Below, piece by piece: positions 35,659 through 42,480 of a stretch of 64,000 nt of DNA; positions within the stretch are counted from its first letter, which is position 1, and each line of letters opens with the position of its first letter. The notes below the pieces were generated by a model. It searched no databases. It was given only the letters and a program-made list of their open reading frames with translations, and was not told where the DNA came from. The DNA is from CADEED01 sp035765415 (GTDB taxonomy: Bacteria; Pseudomonadota; Gammaproteobacteria; Steroidobacterales; Steroidobacteraceae). Location: contig DASTXR010000086.1 in assembly GCA_035765415.1 (NCBI GenBank), positions 1 through 64,000 on the forward strand. The letters are read 5' to 3'. The position numbers and the translations under genes were made by a program.

Positions 35659-36294
35659 ATGAGCAATTCAAAAGCAGAGATCCTCCGGGAATACGGACCG
35701 TTCGACGGAGTCGAAGGCGTACATGGTGTCACCTACGACGGCGAGAAAGTGTGGTTCTGCTCCGGCGACAAGCTGAACGCATTCGATCCCGAGAGCGGCA
35801 AGACCGTCAGGTCAATACAGACGGCTTCCAACGCCGGCACGGCGTTCGACGGCAAGCACCTCTATCAAATCGCCGCGGCCCAGATTCACAAGATAGATCC
35901 CGAGACCGGCCGCGTGCTCCACACCATTCCTGCGCCCGGCGGCGGTAACGACTCCGGCATGGCCTGGGCGGAAGGGTCATTGTGGGTTGGCGAGTACCGC
36001 GCGCGAAAGATTCACCAGGTCGATCCGGAAAACGGAAAGGTCCTGCGCACCATCGAGAGCAACCGCTTCGTCACCGGCGTCACCTGGGTAGATGGGGAGC
36101 TGTGGCACGGCACCTGGGAAAACGAGCAGAGCGAGCTGCGGCACATCGACGCGCAGTCGGGAAATGTGCTGGAGAGTGTCGAGTTGCCGGCCGGGGTGTT
36201 CGTGTCGGGGCTCGAGTCCGATGGCAAGGATCGGTTTTATTGCGGAGGCGGGAAGAGCGGGAAAGTGAGGGCGGTGAAAAAGCCGAGGCGCTGA
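35659..36294 (+). CDS. Small beta-propeller protein, glutamine-cyclotransferase/YncE-like
   Basis: 211 residues of repeated about 40-residue blades: GVTYDGEKVWFCSGDKLNAF, NAGTAFDGKHLYQIAAAQIH, GMAWAEGSLWVGEYRARKIH, GVTWVDGELWHGTWENEQSE. The blade pattern (xDGxxLWxxxxxxxxIxxIDPExGxVL) is that of glutamine cyclotransferase-like and YncE/Vgb-like propellers. Five blades are visible, fewer than the usual six or seven, so it may dimerise or be incomplete. No signal peptide, so cytoplasmic. It follows the regulator gene by 9 bases. No catalytic residues can be assigned. Confidence 0.75.
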   Translation: MSNSKAEILREYGPFDGVEGVHGVTYDGEKVWFCSGDKLNAFDPESGKTVRSIQTASNAGTAFDGKHLYQIAAAQIHKIDPETGRVLHTIPAPGGGNDSGMAWAEGSLWVGEYRARKIHQVDPENGKVLRTIESNRFVTGVTWVDGELWHGTWENEQSELRHIDAQSGNVLESVELPAGVFVSGLESDGKDRFYCGGGKSGKVRAVKKPRR

Positions 36295-36301
36295 GGAACG
36301 G

Positions 36302-36321
36302 GGCGGCAAGAAATTGCCGCC
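36302..36321 (+). terminator. GAAA-loop hairpin after the propeller gene
   Basis: GGCGGCAA and TTGCCGCC form a perfect 8-base stem closed by a GAAA tetraloop, 7 bases after the stop codon. No T-run follows. It is probably the end of the regulator-propeller transcript. Confidence 0.5.
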
Positions 36322-36363
36322 GTACCACGCGCGGAGTCGATTGCTAACTACCATGCCTCAAAA

Positions 36364-36449
36364 GGGGTAGACGCTCTGCCTCGAATGCGTCACATGGCTA
36401 CCCGGGAGTGCGTGGTACCTTGCGTCCCCGTCGCCACTCGGCGATTTTT
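36364..36449 (+). ncRNA. Candidate structured leader RNA ending in an intrinsic terminator
   Basis: Nested pairing: GGGTAG (36365-36370) with CTACCC (36398-36403), enclosing ACGC (36371-36374) with GCGT (36387-36390); then GGGA (36404-36407) with TCCC (36425-36428); then TCGCC-ACTC-GGCGA (36431-36444) followed by T5 (36445-36449), a classic intrinsic terminator. The terminator sits 20 bases before the ATG of a small frame at 36469. This could be an attenuator, a riboswitch-like leader or a short independent RNA. I do not recognise it as any known riboswitch class. Confidence 0.4.
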
Positions 36450-36468
36450 CATCCCAAGGATCATTTCA

Positions 36469-36660
36469 ATGTCTTCGTCGAATCTTGCTGTGCGCATGGA
36501 GCACACGGCATCGGACCGGCTTTCCCATCCGCCGCGTGAATTGCTCATCGTCGCCAACGATGACTCGCAGAGGGTGCGCAGCCTCCGTCCCCGCATCACT
36601 TCCAGAACCCGTTCGATCGTCATTCGCGATCAGGGGTTGCGGTTGTTCCGTATCCGTTAG
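36469..36660 (+). CDS. Small hypothetical protein after the structured leader
   Basis: 63 residues from the ATG at 36469, with AAGGA 9 bases before it; the same frame is open from 36385 but that part overlaps the leader structure. The product is polar and Arg-rich (HPPRELLIVANDDSQRVRSL, then RTRSIVIRDQGLRLFRIR), with no signal peptide, membrane helix or domain that I recognise. It lies 22 bases before the convergent gene at 36683. It may be translated only when the terminator is read through. It could also be a chance frame. Confidence 0.3.
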   Translation: MSSSNLAVRMEHTASDRLSHPPRELLIVANDDSQRVRSLRPRITSRTRSIVIRDQGLRLFRIR

Positions 36661-36682
36661 TGCAGTAGCGGACCTCCGCGGC

Positions 36683-36925
36683 TTACTTCAGATAGCCGTA
36701 CTGGGTCAACCAATACCGAAGCTGCTCATCCAGGGTCTCGTCGCTGAGACCCACCTTGGTGCCGGGCAATTTCCACTTCCAGACCACGGACATTCCATCG
36801 ACTCCCGTCGACGGAAACGCTCTGCGGAACTCCAGCGCGAGATCGCCGGTGGTGAGCGTCGGCTTGTCACGCAGCAACGCCTTGAAGACGTCGCTGGGTT
36901 TTTCACCTTCCAGAATCTTGTTCAT
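36683..36925 (-). CDS. Small hypothetical protein
   Basis: 80 residues, soluble, with a mixed helical/strand pattern (KPSDVFKALLRDKPTLTTGD, LSDETLDEQLRYWLTQYGYL). The amphipathic make-up and normal codon choice suggest a real gene. It starts at the ATG at 36925. It lies 67 bases after the hsp20 stop on the same strand, beyond a hairpin. No family is recognised and no function is proposed. Confidence 0.5.
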   Translation of the reverse strand: MNKILEGEKPSDVFKALLRDKPTLTTGDLALEFRRAFPSTGVDGMSVVWKWKLPGTKVGLSDETLDEQLRYWLTQYGYLK

Positions 36926-36959
36926 AGATGATCCGCATTCTAACCACTGTGGCAGGGAA

Positions 36960-36982
36960 GGGGCACGCCGCCCGCGTGCCCC
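36960..36982 (-). terminator. Hairpin after hsp20
   Basis: GGGGCACGC and GCGTGCCCC form a perfect 9-base stem with a 5-base loop, about 10 bases after the hsp20 stop on the minus strand. It lacks a T-run but is likely the end of the hsp20 transcript. Confidence 0.5.
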
Positions 36983-36991
36983 GGCTCCTTG

Positions 36992-37468
36992 TTAGCTGAT
37001 GGCGATTCGCCGCACCTGGCGCTGCGCCTCGGCCCGTTTTGCCAGCATGACGGTCAGCACGCCGTTCTTGAACGTCGCCTTGATCTTCTCCGCATCCACG
37101 TCCTGGCTGAGCGGGATCTGGCGTTCGAAACTGCCACTCCAGCGTTCCGTGTAGACGGCGTTCGCCTCTTCCAGGCGCTTTTCGCCCTTGAGCGTGAGTA
37201 CGCCGTCGGCAAAGGTCACTTCGACGTCGCGCTCCTCGAGTCCGGGAAGCTCGGCGAGCACCTGGAACTCCTTGTCGCTCTCACGGAGCTCCACGCTCGG
37301 CCAGCCATGCGCGCCGTTTCGGCCATTGGCCGCGCTGAAGCCACGGAAGAAATCATCGAACATCCGGTCCATCTCGCGATGCAGCGCGAAAACCGGGCTT
37401 TCAGTGACGGAGCGTGCGGCCGGGCTGTTGCGGCCATGCGACCACGGCACGATTTTCTGCAAGTTCAT
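36992..37468 (-). CDS. Small heat-shock protein, Hsp20/alpha-crystallin family
   Basis: 158 residues from the ATG at 37468, chosen because GGAGGTG lies 9 bases before it; a frame to 37546 lacks such a site. The alpha-crystallin domain covers about 55-150: VELRESDKEFQVLAELPGLE, ADGVLTLKGEKR and the C-terminal NGVLTVMLAKR. An N-terminal MDRMFDDFF segment precedes it. It is an ATP-independent holdase for unfolding proteins. The C-terminal IxI-type anchor is RRIAIS. A promoter with TTGAAA and TATTTT precedes it, fitting heat-shock or housekeeping control. Confidence 0.93.
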   Translation of the reverse strand: MNLQKIVPWSHGRNSPAARSVTESPVFALHREMDRMFDDFFRGFSAANGRNGAHGWPSVELRESDKEFQVLAELPGLEERDVEVTFADGVLTLKGEKRLEEANAVYTERWSGSFERQIPLSQDVDAEKIKATFKNGVLTVMLAKRAEAQRQVRRIAIS

Positions 37469-37518
37469 AGCTAGCACCTCCATTGGTGGGTGGACCCCGG
37501 CGGGATCCTGCGGAGGGC

Positions 37519-37546
37519 AAAATAAAAACGAGCCGGAATTTTTCAA
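37519..37546 (-). promoter_or_regulatory. Promoter of hsp20
   Basis: On the minus strand, TTGAAA (37546-37541), 16 bases, TATTTT (37524-37519). The -35 is within CCCCTTGAAAAA, which contains the CTTGAAA element of sigma-32 promoters; the -10 is closer to sigma-70 form. The implied RNA start near 37512 leaves a leader of about 44 bases before the ATG. Confidence 0.5.
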
Positions 37547-37548
37547 GG

Positions 37549-37566
37549 GGCCGGCTTAACCCGGCC
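37549..37566 (-). terminator. Hairpin after the SnoaL-like gene
   Basis: GGCCGG and CCGGCC form a 6-base stem with a 6-base loop right after the minus-strand stop at 37572. A second possible pairing, AGCCGG (37531-37536) with CCGGCT (37551-37556), ends before a T-rich tract on the minus strand. The element overlaps the hsp20 promoter, so one gene's end is the next gene's start signal. Confidence 0.35.
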
Positions 37567-37571
37567 ACTCG

Positions 37572-38033
37572 TCAATTGGGTTCCGAGTAATTGATCGTGC
37601 GGACGATCTTCCAGCCCGCCTTGGTGAGCTTGAACACATCGATGCTGCGAAGTCGCGCCACCAGTTCATCCGGGCCGGAGCCGGCCTTCTGGCGCTGTTC
37701 CCAGATGGAAACCACCACCGCGAGGCCCGCCTGCGTGTGGATTTCCTTCGGGATCACTTTCCACTTCGTGGGTGGCGACTTGATGGCGAAGAACTCCTGG
37801 TAGCTCTTCTTGAGCTCGGCGTAGGTCAGGTCCGCGTCGCCCTGCGCGCTGTAGATGAGGCTCTTGTCGAAGACCGTCATGATCTTCTCGGCATCGTGCG
37901 CCTGGAACGCGGCTATCCACTGGTTGAAGACCGCGCTTGCGTCTTTGAGCGCCATGGGCTCGGCGGCCAGCGCCGGGTTTGCGCCCATGAGGATCGGGAA
38001 TCCGATGAGAATGGCGGCGAATGCTGCACGCAT
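37572..38033 (-). CDS. Exported SnoaL/DUF4440-like protein
   Basis: 153 residues. The signal peptide is clear (RAAFAAILIGFPILMGANPA, cut near ALA-AEP, residue 24). The mature part is a cone-shaped alpha+beta barrel of the NTF2/SnoaL type: FNQWIAAFQAHDAEKIMTVF, DLTYAELKKSYQEFF, VVVSIWEQRQ, and a closing VFKLTKAGWKIVRTINY. Family members range from polyketide cyclases to proteins of no known activity; here periplasmic location is the only safe inference. It is divergent from the DUF1989 gene at 38198. Confidence 0.8.
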   Translation of the reverse strand: MRAAFAAILIGFPILMGANPALAAEPMALKDASAVFNQWIAAFQAHDAEKIMTVFDKSLIYSAQGDADLTYAELKKSYQEFFAIKSPPTKWKVIPKEIHTQAGLAVVVSIWEQRQKAGSGPDELVARLRSIDVFKLTKAGWKIVRTINYSEPN

Positions 38034-38197
38034 GTCCTGCTCCGTGGATGTTTTCCCTCCCTGTAACGCAGTTCGTTCACGAAGGAGGCTAACTTCTTCT
38101 GGCGGGAAAGATGCCTTGCGAAAATGACGGCCGCAAGACCCTTGCCCGAATGCGGGACGGGCTTGTTCGACACCAGGCCCTTAGAATAGGTTTCATC

Positions 38198-38776
38198 ATG
38201 AGAACCATCATTGCGGCGGGCGGGGGCGCGGCGCTCCGGCTGCGTCGGGGACAACAACTGCGCATCATCGACACCGAGGGCGGGCAGAGCGGCGATCTCG
38301 TGGCGTATTCGGACGATGGCAGCCAGCGGCTTTCCAGCGGCCGCACGTTTGACTACGGCGGCAAGATCTATGTGTCGAGAGGCGATGTTCTGTGGTCCGA
38401 CCGCAGCAACCCGATGCTGACCATCGTCGCTGACGACGTGGGGCGACACGACCTGCTGTACGCCCCGTGCAGTCTCGAGATGTATCGCATGCAGTACGGG
38501 GTCACCGGCTATCACGCCAACTGCAACGACAACCTGTGCGCCGCCTTGCGCGAGCTCGGCATCGAGCCCGGCAATTCGCCGACGTCGCTCAATTTCTTCA
38601 TGGACGCGCAGGTGCTGCCCGACGGGAAGCTAGAGTTCCGGCCGCCGAGATCGCGCGCTGGAGACTCCCTGGTGTTGCGAGCGGAGATGGACCTGGCCAT
38701 CGCGCTGTCTGCCTGCCCGGCGTCAACGTGCAACGGCGGGGCGGCGCCGAAGCCGTTGGCGTTTCAGGTTATCTAG
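38198..38776 (+). CDS. DUF1989 / urea carboxylase-associated family protein
   Basis: 192 residues from the ATG at 38198; the frame upstream to 38111 is not conserved in style. The motifs GQQLRIIDTEGGQSGDLVAY, SRGDVLWSDRSNPMLTIVAD, HDLLYAPCSLEMY and the C-terminal CPASTCNGG mark the DUF1989 family, whose members accompany urea carboxylase or aminomethyltransferase-like systems and have conserved cysteines and histidine for a metal. No urea carboxylase gene is in the window. TAGAAT lies 11 bases before the ATG, so the transcript leader may be very short. It is convergent with the esterase by a 4-base overlap. Confidence 0.83.
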   Translation: MRTIIAAGGGAALRLRRGQQLRIIDTEGGQSGDLVAYSDDGSQRLSSGRTFDYGGKIYVSRGDVLWSDRSNPMLTIVADDVGRHDLLYAPCSLEMYRMQYGVTGYHANCNDNLCAALRELGIEPGNSPTSLNFFMDAQVLPDGKLEFRPPRSRAGDSLVLRAEMDLAIALSACPASTCNGGAAPKPLAFQVI

Positions 38777-39891
38777 CTGCCGCGATACCCTCGCCACACC
38801 CACTCCAGCGCCTGCGGCAGCGTCTGCTCGCGCACCTTCCGGTCGCAATGGCCGGAGTTGAGCGCGTACACGTACTGGTAGTCGTAGCCCTTGTCCTTGA
38901 GCACCTTTGCCATGCGGTGGTTAGCCACCACCCAGTCGTGCATGTCGTCGCGCATCACGTTCGGGTTGTAGAGGTCGCGATCGCCCACGTGCATCCAGAT
39001 GCGGATGGGCTTCCGCTTCGCATTCGCAATGATCGACTCGTGATAACCCCAGGCGCCGCCGGGCGTCTCCGGGTTGAACGGCCACTGCTGGTTCACGTAG
39101 GTGCCTGAGTAGCTGATGACCCGGGAGTACCACTCCGGGTGATACCAGGCCATCGACAGCGCCGCCGCCGCGCCCGAGCTGCAGCCCATGACGGCGCGGC
39201 CCTTGGCTTTTCGAGTGAGCGTGACGTCGTACTGCTTCTCCACCGCGGGAAGCACTTCCGCCTCGATGAACTCCGCGAACTTGCCCGACATCGTGTCGTA
39301 CTCGAGCCCGCGCTGGCTGCCCTGCGCATCGCCCCCGCCGTTCTGGATCGCGATGGCTAACATGACCGGCACGCGCTTCTGCGCGATGAGGTTGTCCAGA
39401 ACATGCGGCAGCGTCATGTCGGGCTGATCGAGCGGCGAACCGTCGTGCGTGACGATGAACGGGGCTTGCCTGCCGCGCTTGTACTGTGCCGGGATATAGA
39501 CCGTGACCGTGCGTTGATAGGGCTTGGCGTGCGTCTCGACGATCAGCGTCTTCGGGTTGTTGGGGTCGACCGTGCCGAACACCTCACGCGCGATGCCGGG
39601 ATAGAACTGGCTGTCCCTGGAGTCCATGACGAACTGCTGGACCGTGCCCCTCGGAACGCCGTCCGCCACGTTGACCTCGGGAGCAGGCACGTAAGCAGGG
39701 CCGATGACGAAGTCGCCGTTCTTGTTTATGGGCGCGTTCGCACCGTTGCCGGTGATGGCTTTGAAGGCAGGAGCGCCAGGCATGTCGGGCGCGCGTGTGG
39801 GCGGGGTGGGGCGCGGGGTCTGAGCGAAAGCCATGGACTGAACCAGCAGACCGGCGATCAACGTTGCCGGCAATGCTCGTGAGAAGCGCAT
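38773..39891 (-). CDS. Exported alpha/beta-hydrolase esterase, enterochelin-esterase-like
   Basis: 372 residues with a signal peptide (ALPATLIAGLLVQSMAFA, cut near 23) followed by a Pro-rich linker. The catalytic domain resembles Fes/esterase-D proteins: TVTVYIPAQYKRG, FIVTHDGSP, nucleophile Ser in GRAVMGCSSGAAAAL (near 243), acidic residue in MHVGDRDLYN, and His in ALNSGHCDRK. It should cleave an ester in the periplasm, for example of a siderophore or a plant-derived feruloyl ester; the substrate is not shown. It is divergent from the SRAP gene, with 72 bases between. Confidence 0.87.
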   Translation of the reverse strand: MRFSRALPATLIAGLLVQSMAFAQTPRPTPPTRAPDMPGAPAFKAITGNGANAPINKNGDFVIGPAYVPAPEVNVADGVPRGTVQQFVMDSRDSQFYPGIAREVFGTVDPNNPKTLIVETHAKPYQRTVTVYIPAQYKRGRQAPFIVTHDGSPLDQPDMTLPHVLDNLIAQKRVPVMLAIAIQNGGGDAQGSQRGLEYDTMSGKFAEFIEAEVLPAVEKQYDVTLTRKAKGRAVMGCSSGAAAALSMAWYHPEWYSRVISYSGTYVNQQWPFNPETPGGAWGYHESIIANAKRKPIRIWMHVGDRDLYNPNVMRDDMHDWVVANHRMAKVLKDKGYDYQYVYALNSGHCDRKVREQTLPQALEWVWRGYRGS

Positions 39892-39963
39892 GTGACCCCC
39901 TCTGATTGGCGGCCGATGCTAGCAGACGGTAGGCAACCCAATCGTCCCGGTTCACAATGAGTC

Positions 39964-40893
39964 ATGTGTTACTCAGCTCAGATCCAGGCCGCGTACATGA
40001 GGTATCTGCGCGAGACCGGCGCGGAGATGGACATCGATCAGTTCGTCGAGATCTTCGGCGCCCGCGTGTCGGATTCGAGTATCCGGATTCCGCGCGCCGT
40101 CGAGCGTTGGTTCGATGAGCCCAAGACCGACGCCGAGCGGCGGATCAAGGGTTTCATCGACCAGTACCGCGGCGCGGAGATCGCCAAGCTGGAGCGCGAA
40201 GTGTTTGCCCAGCGCAAGCGGCTCGCCGATGCCGAGCGAACGCTCGCGTCCAGGACGACGAAAGCCGCGGCCGAGAGCAAGCGCATCGCCGGCAACAAGA
40301 TCGAGCAGGCGATGACGCGGCTCGAGCGGCTGAAAGCCACGAAACCGCATGTCGCCGAGGCGCGCATTTTTCCCATGCACTACGCGCCCATCGTCATGCA
40401 GGCCGGCGACCGGCGCCTCATGCGGCTCGCGCGCTATCACTGCCGCAAGCCGGGCGAGCCCGAGTTCATCGATCGCAAGTTGCCCGGTCTCTATAACGCC
40501 CGGCGCGACAGCCTCGGGAAATACTGGCAAGGGTTGTTTGGCGTTACTCACGCCGTGATGGTGATCGAGTCGTTCTTCGAGAACGTCGAGCGCGAGGGCA
40601 AGAACCAGGTGCTGCATTTCGTGCCGCGGCCGGCTAACACGATGCTCATCGCCTGTTTGTGCTCTACCTGGATGGATCCGAAGAGCGGGCGGGCGCTGCT
40701 ATCCTTTGCCGCGATTACTGATGAACCGCCACCCGAGGTGGCAGCAGCCGGGCATGATCGGATGATCATCAATCTCAAGCCCGAGCATCTCGATGCGTGG
40801 CTGGCGCCTGCGGGGAGGTCGGTAGAGGAGTTGCAGAGGATTCTCAGTGATAGGCAGGCGCCGTATTACGAGCATGAAGTGATGGCGGCGTAG
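39964..40893 (+). CDS. SRAP (SOS response-associated peptidase, YedK/HMCES) family protein with inserted coiled coil
   Basis: 309 residues. After Met removal, Cys2 (MCYSAQ) would be the residue that forms a thiazolidine DNA-protein crosslink at abasic sites in single-stranded DNA. The other active-site residues are Asn178 and Arg180 (LYNARRDS), Glu206 (SFFEN) and His264 (AGHDRM). Compared with about 220-residue YedK, it has an extra helical coiled coil at about 70-125 (KLEREVFAQRKRLADAERTL). This longer subfamily is common in Proteobacteria. It shields abasic sites during replication. The lower-GC metallopeptidase-like gene follows 14 bases later. Confidence 0.9.
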   Translation: MCYSAQIQAAYMRYLRETGAEMDIDQFVEIFGARVSDSSIRIPRAVERWFDEPKTDAERRIKGFIDQYRGAEIAKLEREVFAQRKRLADAERTLASRTTKAAAESKRIAGNKIEQAMTRLERLKATKPHVAEARIFPMHYAPIVMQAGDRRLMRLARYHCRKPGEPEFIDRKLPGLYNARRDSLGKYWQGLFGVTHAVMVIESFFENVEREGKNQVLHFVPRPANTMLIACLCSTWMDPKSGRALLSFAAITDEPPPEVAAAGHDRMIINLKPEHLDAWLAPAGRSVEELQRILSDRQAPYYEHEVMAA

Positions 40894-40907
40894 AGCTACC
40901 TCGCCCC

Positions 40908-42371
40908 GTGCTTTCTCACCAGGATTCATTGCATCGAGGAACAGCGGGTCTCTACAGCCCGCATTGTTTTTTCATTCGGGCGGATTCCCTGGCAGACCTC
41001 GATCCCGACGGCGACGAGCCGACACCTGGGGCTGTCGCGATACACGCGCACGAATACGTTCATTTCCTGCACAACGTTTCTACCTGTGCGGGCGCACACC
41101 TGTTTCTGGCGAATATCTGGCTGCTTCGAGCCATACCCCACTGTACCGACGCGAATGGACACGTCGATCCGGAGAAGTTGGCGCATGAGCAAGCGGAGCA
41201 CAGCGTTTCGTTGGCAAGCCGCTGGATCAAGGCGTTGCGAGGAGGGGCGGACAGCGCTCTTGCAGAATTCAAAGGCGGCAATGCGACGACATGGAGTTTC
41301 GGCAGCATCCAGGACCTTTCTGAATCGTTCGATTTGGTCTTGAGCTCACATACGATCGAAGGCGCACAAGTTCATGTCGAAAGTCGCGATCGCAGGGGAA
41401 AGCACGCTGCCGGCGTCGTATCGATTGGTTACGATTTGATCACCGAAGGCGTGGCCTACGAAGTCGATCGCGAGATTCGCAGGGTAAATGGCACGCCGCG
41501 ATTCGACCTGGACGACAGCACGGACGCCTATCCCTACCTCTTCTTTGGCGCGCTGGCTGATCATCTCGTGGGCAGAGAAACAACAGCGAACGAGCGAATC
41601 GATCTCGGCGTCTGTGCGCTACTGGCGTCATCGCCTGGCAAAGCGTTCGTTCAGTTATGCGAACAGCTTGCCCGCGCGAAACCACCAGTTTCGACATCAA
41701 GTCGTTTGCCCGAGGTTATCCGGAACGAAGCCACTGCAGATTTCAAGGCAAAGGCAATGGAGATGGTTTCGAAGACGCTGAAGCCGGCATTGACCGAACT
41801 GGCGCCCGGCTCGGAGTTGCACGAAGCTGCAACGGACATCCTTGCGTTGTTTCACGCGGGATTCGCCTTGCGCACAATCAATCCAGTTCTCGAGTTGACC
41901 CTGGTGGGAAGTCCTCTCGATGGTCACAGGTTTCGGCAGCGTGTCGGAGGCCTTCTCGATTGTTGTGTGCTTCAGGAAAAGCCTGAAGGGCGCTTGTACA
42001 TTCAATGGATAGGGCCCGGTATCGTGGGCCGCGACGAAAAGGATGCCGCGCGCTTCGGGCGATTGCAGTCAGCCATTCACTTCGCGCAGCGTCATTTGCT
42101 GCCCTCCGGAAAACTTTGTTCAACAGCTGACCTGCGTGCAATGCCGTGTCCGTATAGTGGCGCGTGCGTGGCCGAAGCGTCAGATGGGAATCCCGAGGCG
42201 TGTCGGGAGGCGCCATGGACTCGATTCCTTGGTGCGCGTCCGGGGCAACCGATCTGCTGGTACGCAAGCGGAGTAAAGTCGCTGGCAAAACGGCGTTCGG
42301 CAGGAATTCTCCTGGCTGCCATCCTGATTGGCGGAGTTGCCGCTGTGTTGTGGGTGTACGCAACTCACTAG
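40908..42371 (+). CDS. Predicted tail-anchored zinc metallopeptidase-like protein (HEXXH), unknown family
   Basis: 487 residues from a GTG at 40908; a TTG at 40929 with AGGA before it is an alternative. HEYVH (48-52) fits a zinc-binding HEXXH motif, and EGVAYE (180-185) downstream fits a third ligand in the gluzincin manner. A Cys-rich segment (CPYSGACVAE to ACREAPW, about 415-440) and a single C-terminal membrane helix (about 464-485, ILLAAILIGGVAAVLWVY) with Lys/Arg before it suggest a protein held on the inner membrane with its body in the cytoplasm. GC is visibly lower than in the neighbours. Function and substrate are unknown. Confidence 0.6.
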   Translation: MLSHQDSLHRGTAGLYSPHCFFIRADSLADLDPDGDEPTPGAVAIHAHEYVHFLHNVSTCAGAHLFLANIWLLRAIPHCTDANGHVDPEKLAHEQAEHSVSLASRWIKALRGGADSALAEFKGGNATTWSFGSIQDLSESFDLVLSSHTIEGAQVHVESRDRRGKHAAGVVSIGYDLITEGVAYEVDREIRRVNGTPRFDLDDSTDAYPYLFFGALADHLVGRETTANERIDLGVCALLASSPGKAFVQLCEQLARAKPPVSTSSRLPEVIRNEATADFKAKAMEMVSKTLKPALTELAPGSELHEAATDILALFHAGFALRTINPVLELTLVGSPLDGHRFRQRVGGLLDCCVLQEKPEGRLYIQWIGPGIVGRDEKDAARFGRLQSAIHFAQRHLLPSGKLCSTADLRAMPCPYSGACVAEASDGNPEACREAPWTRFLGARPGQPICWYASGVKSLAKRRSAGILLAAILIGGVAAVLWVYATH

Positions 42372-42480
42372 AGGCCTGGATAAGCCCCCCCGAGTCGGCA
42401 TCGCGCCAACTTTGAGCTTCTCCGATCGGTTTTTGCGCTTCTACCTGGAGGAAGCGTTCATCAATCGATAGGGGAGCAAC

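Noticed and set aside
36364..36449. Known riboswitch class (fluoride, SAM, guanidine, c-di-GMP)
   Set aside because: The conserved core bases of these classes were not found; it is kept only as an unnamed structured leader.
38159..38187. Full promoter before the DUF1989 gene
   Set aside because: TAGAAT is a good -10, but no acceptable -35 lies 16-18 bases before it.
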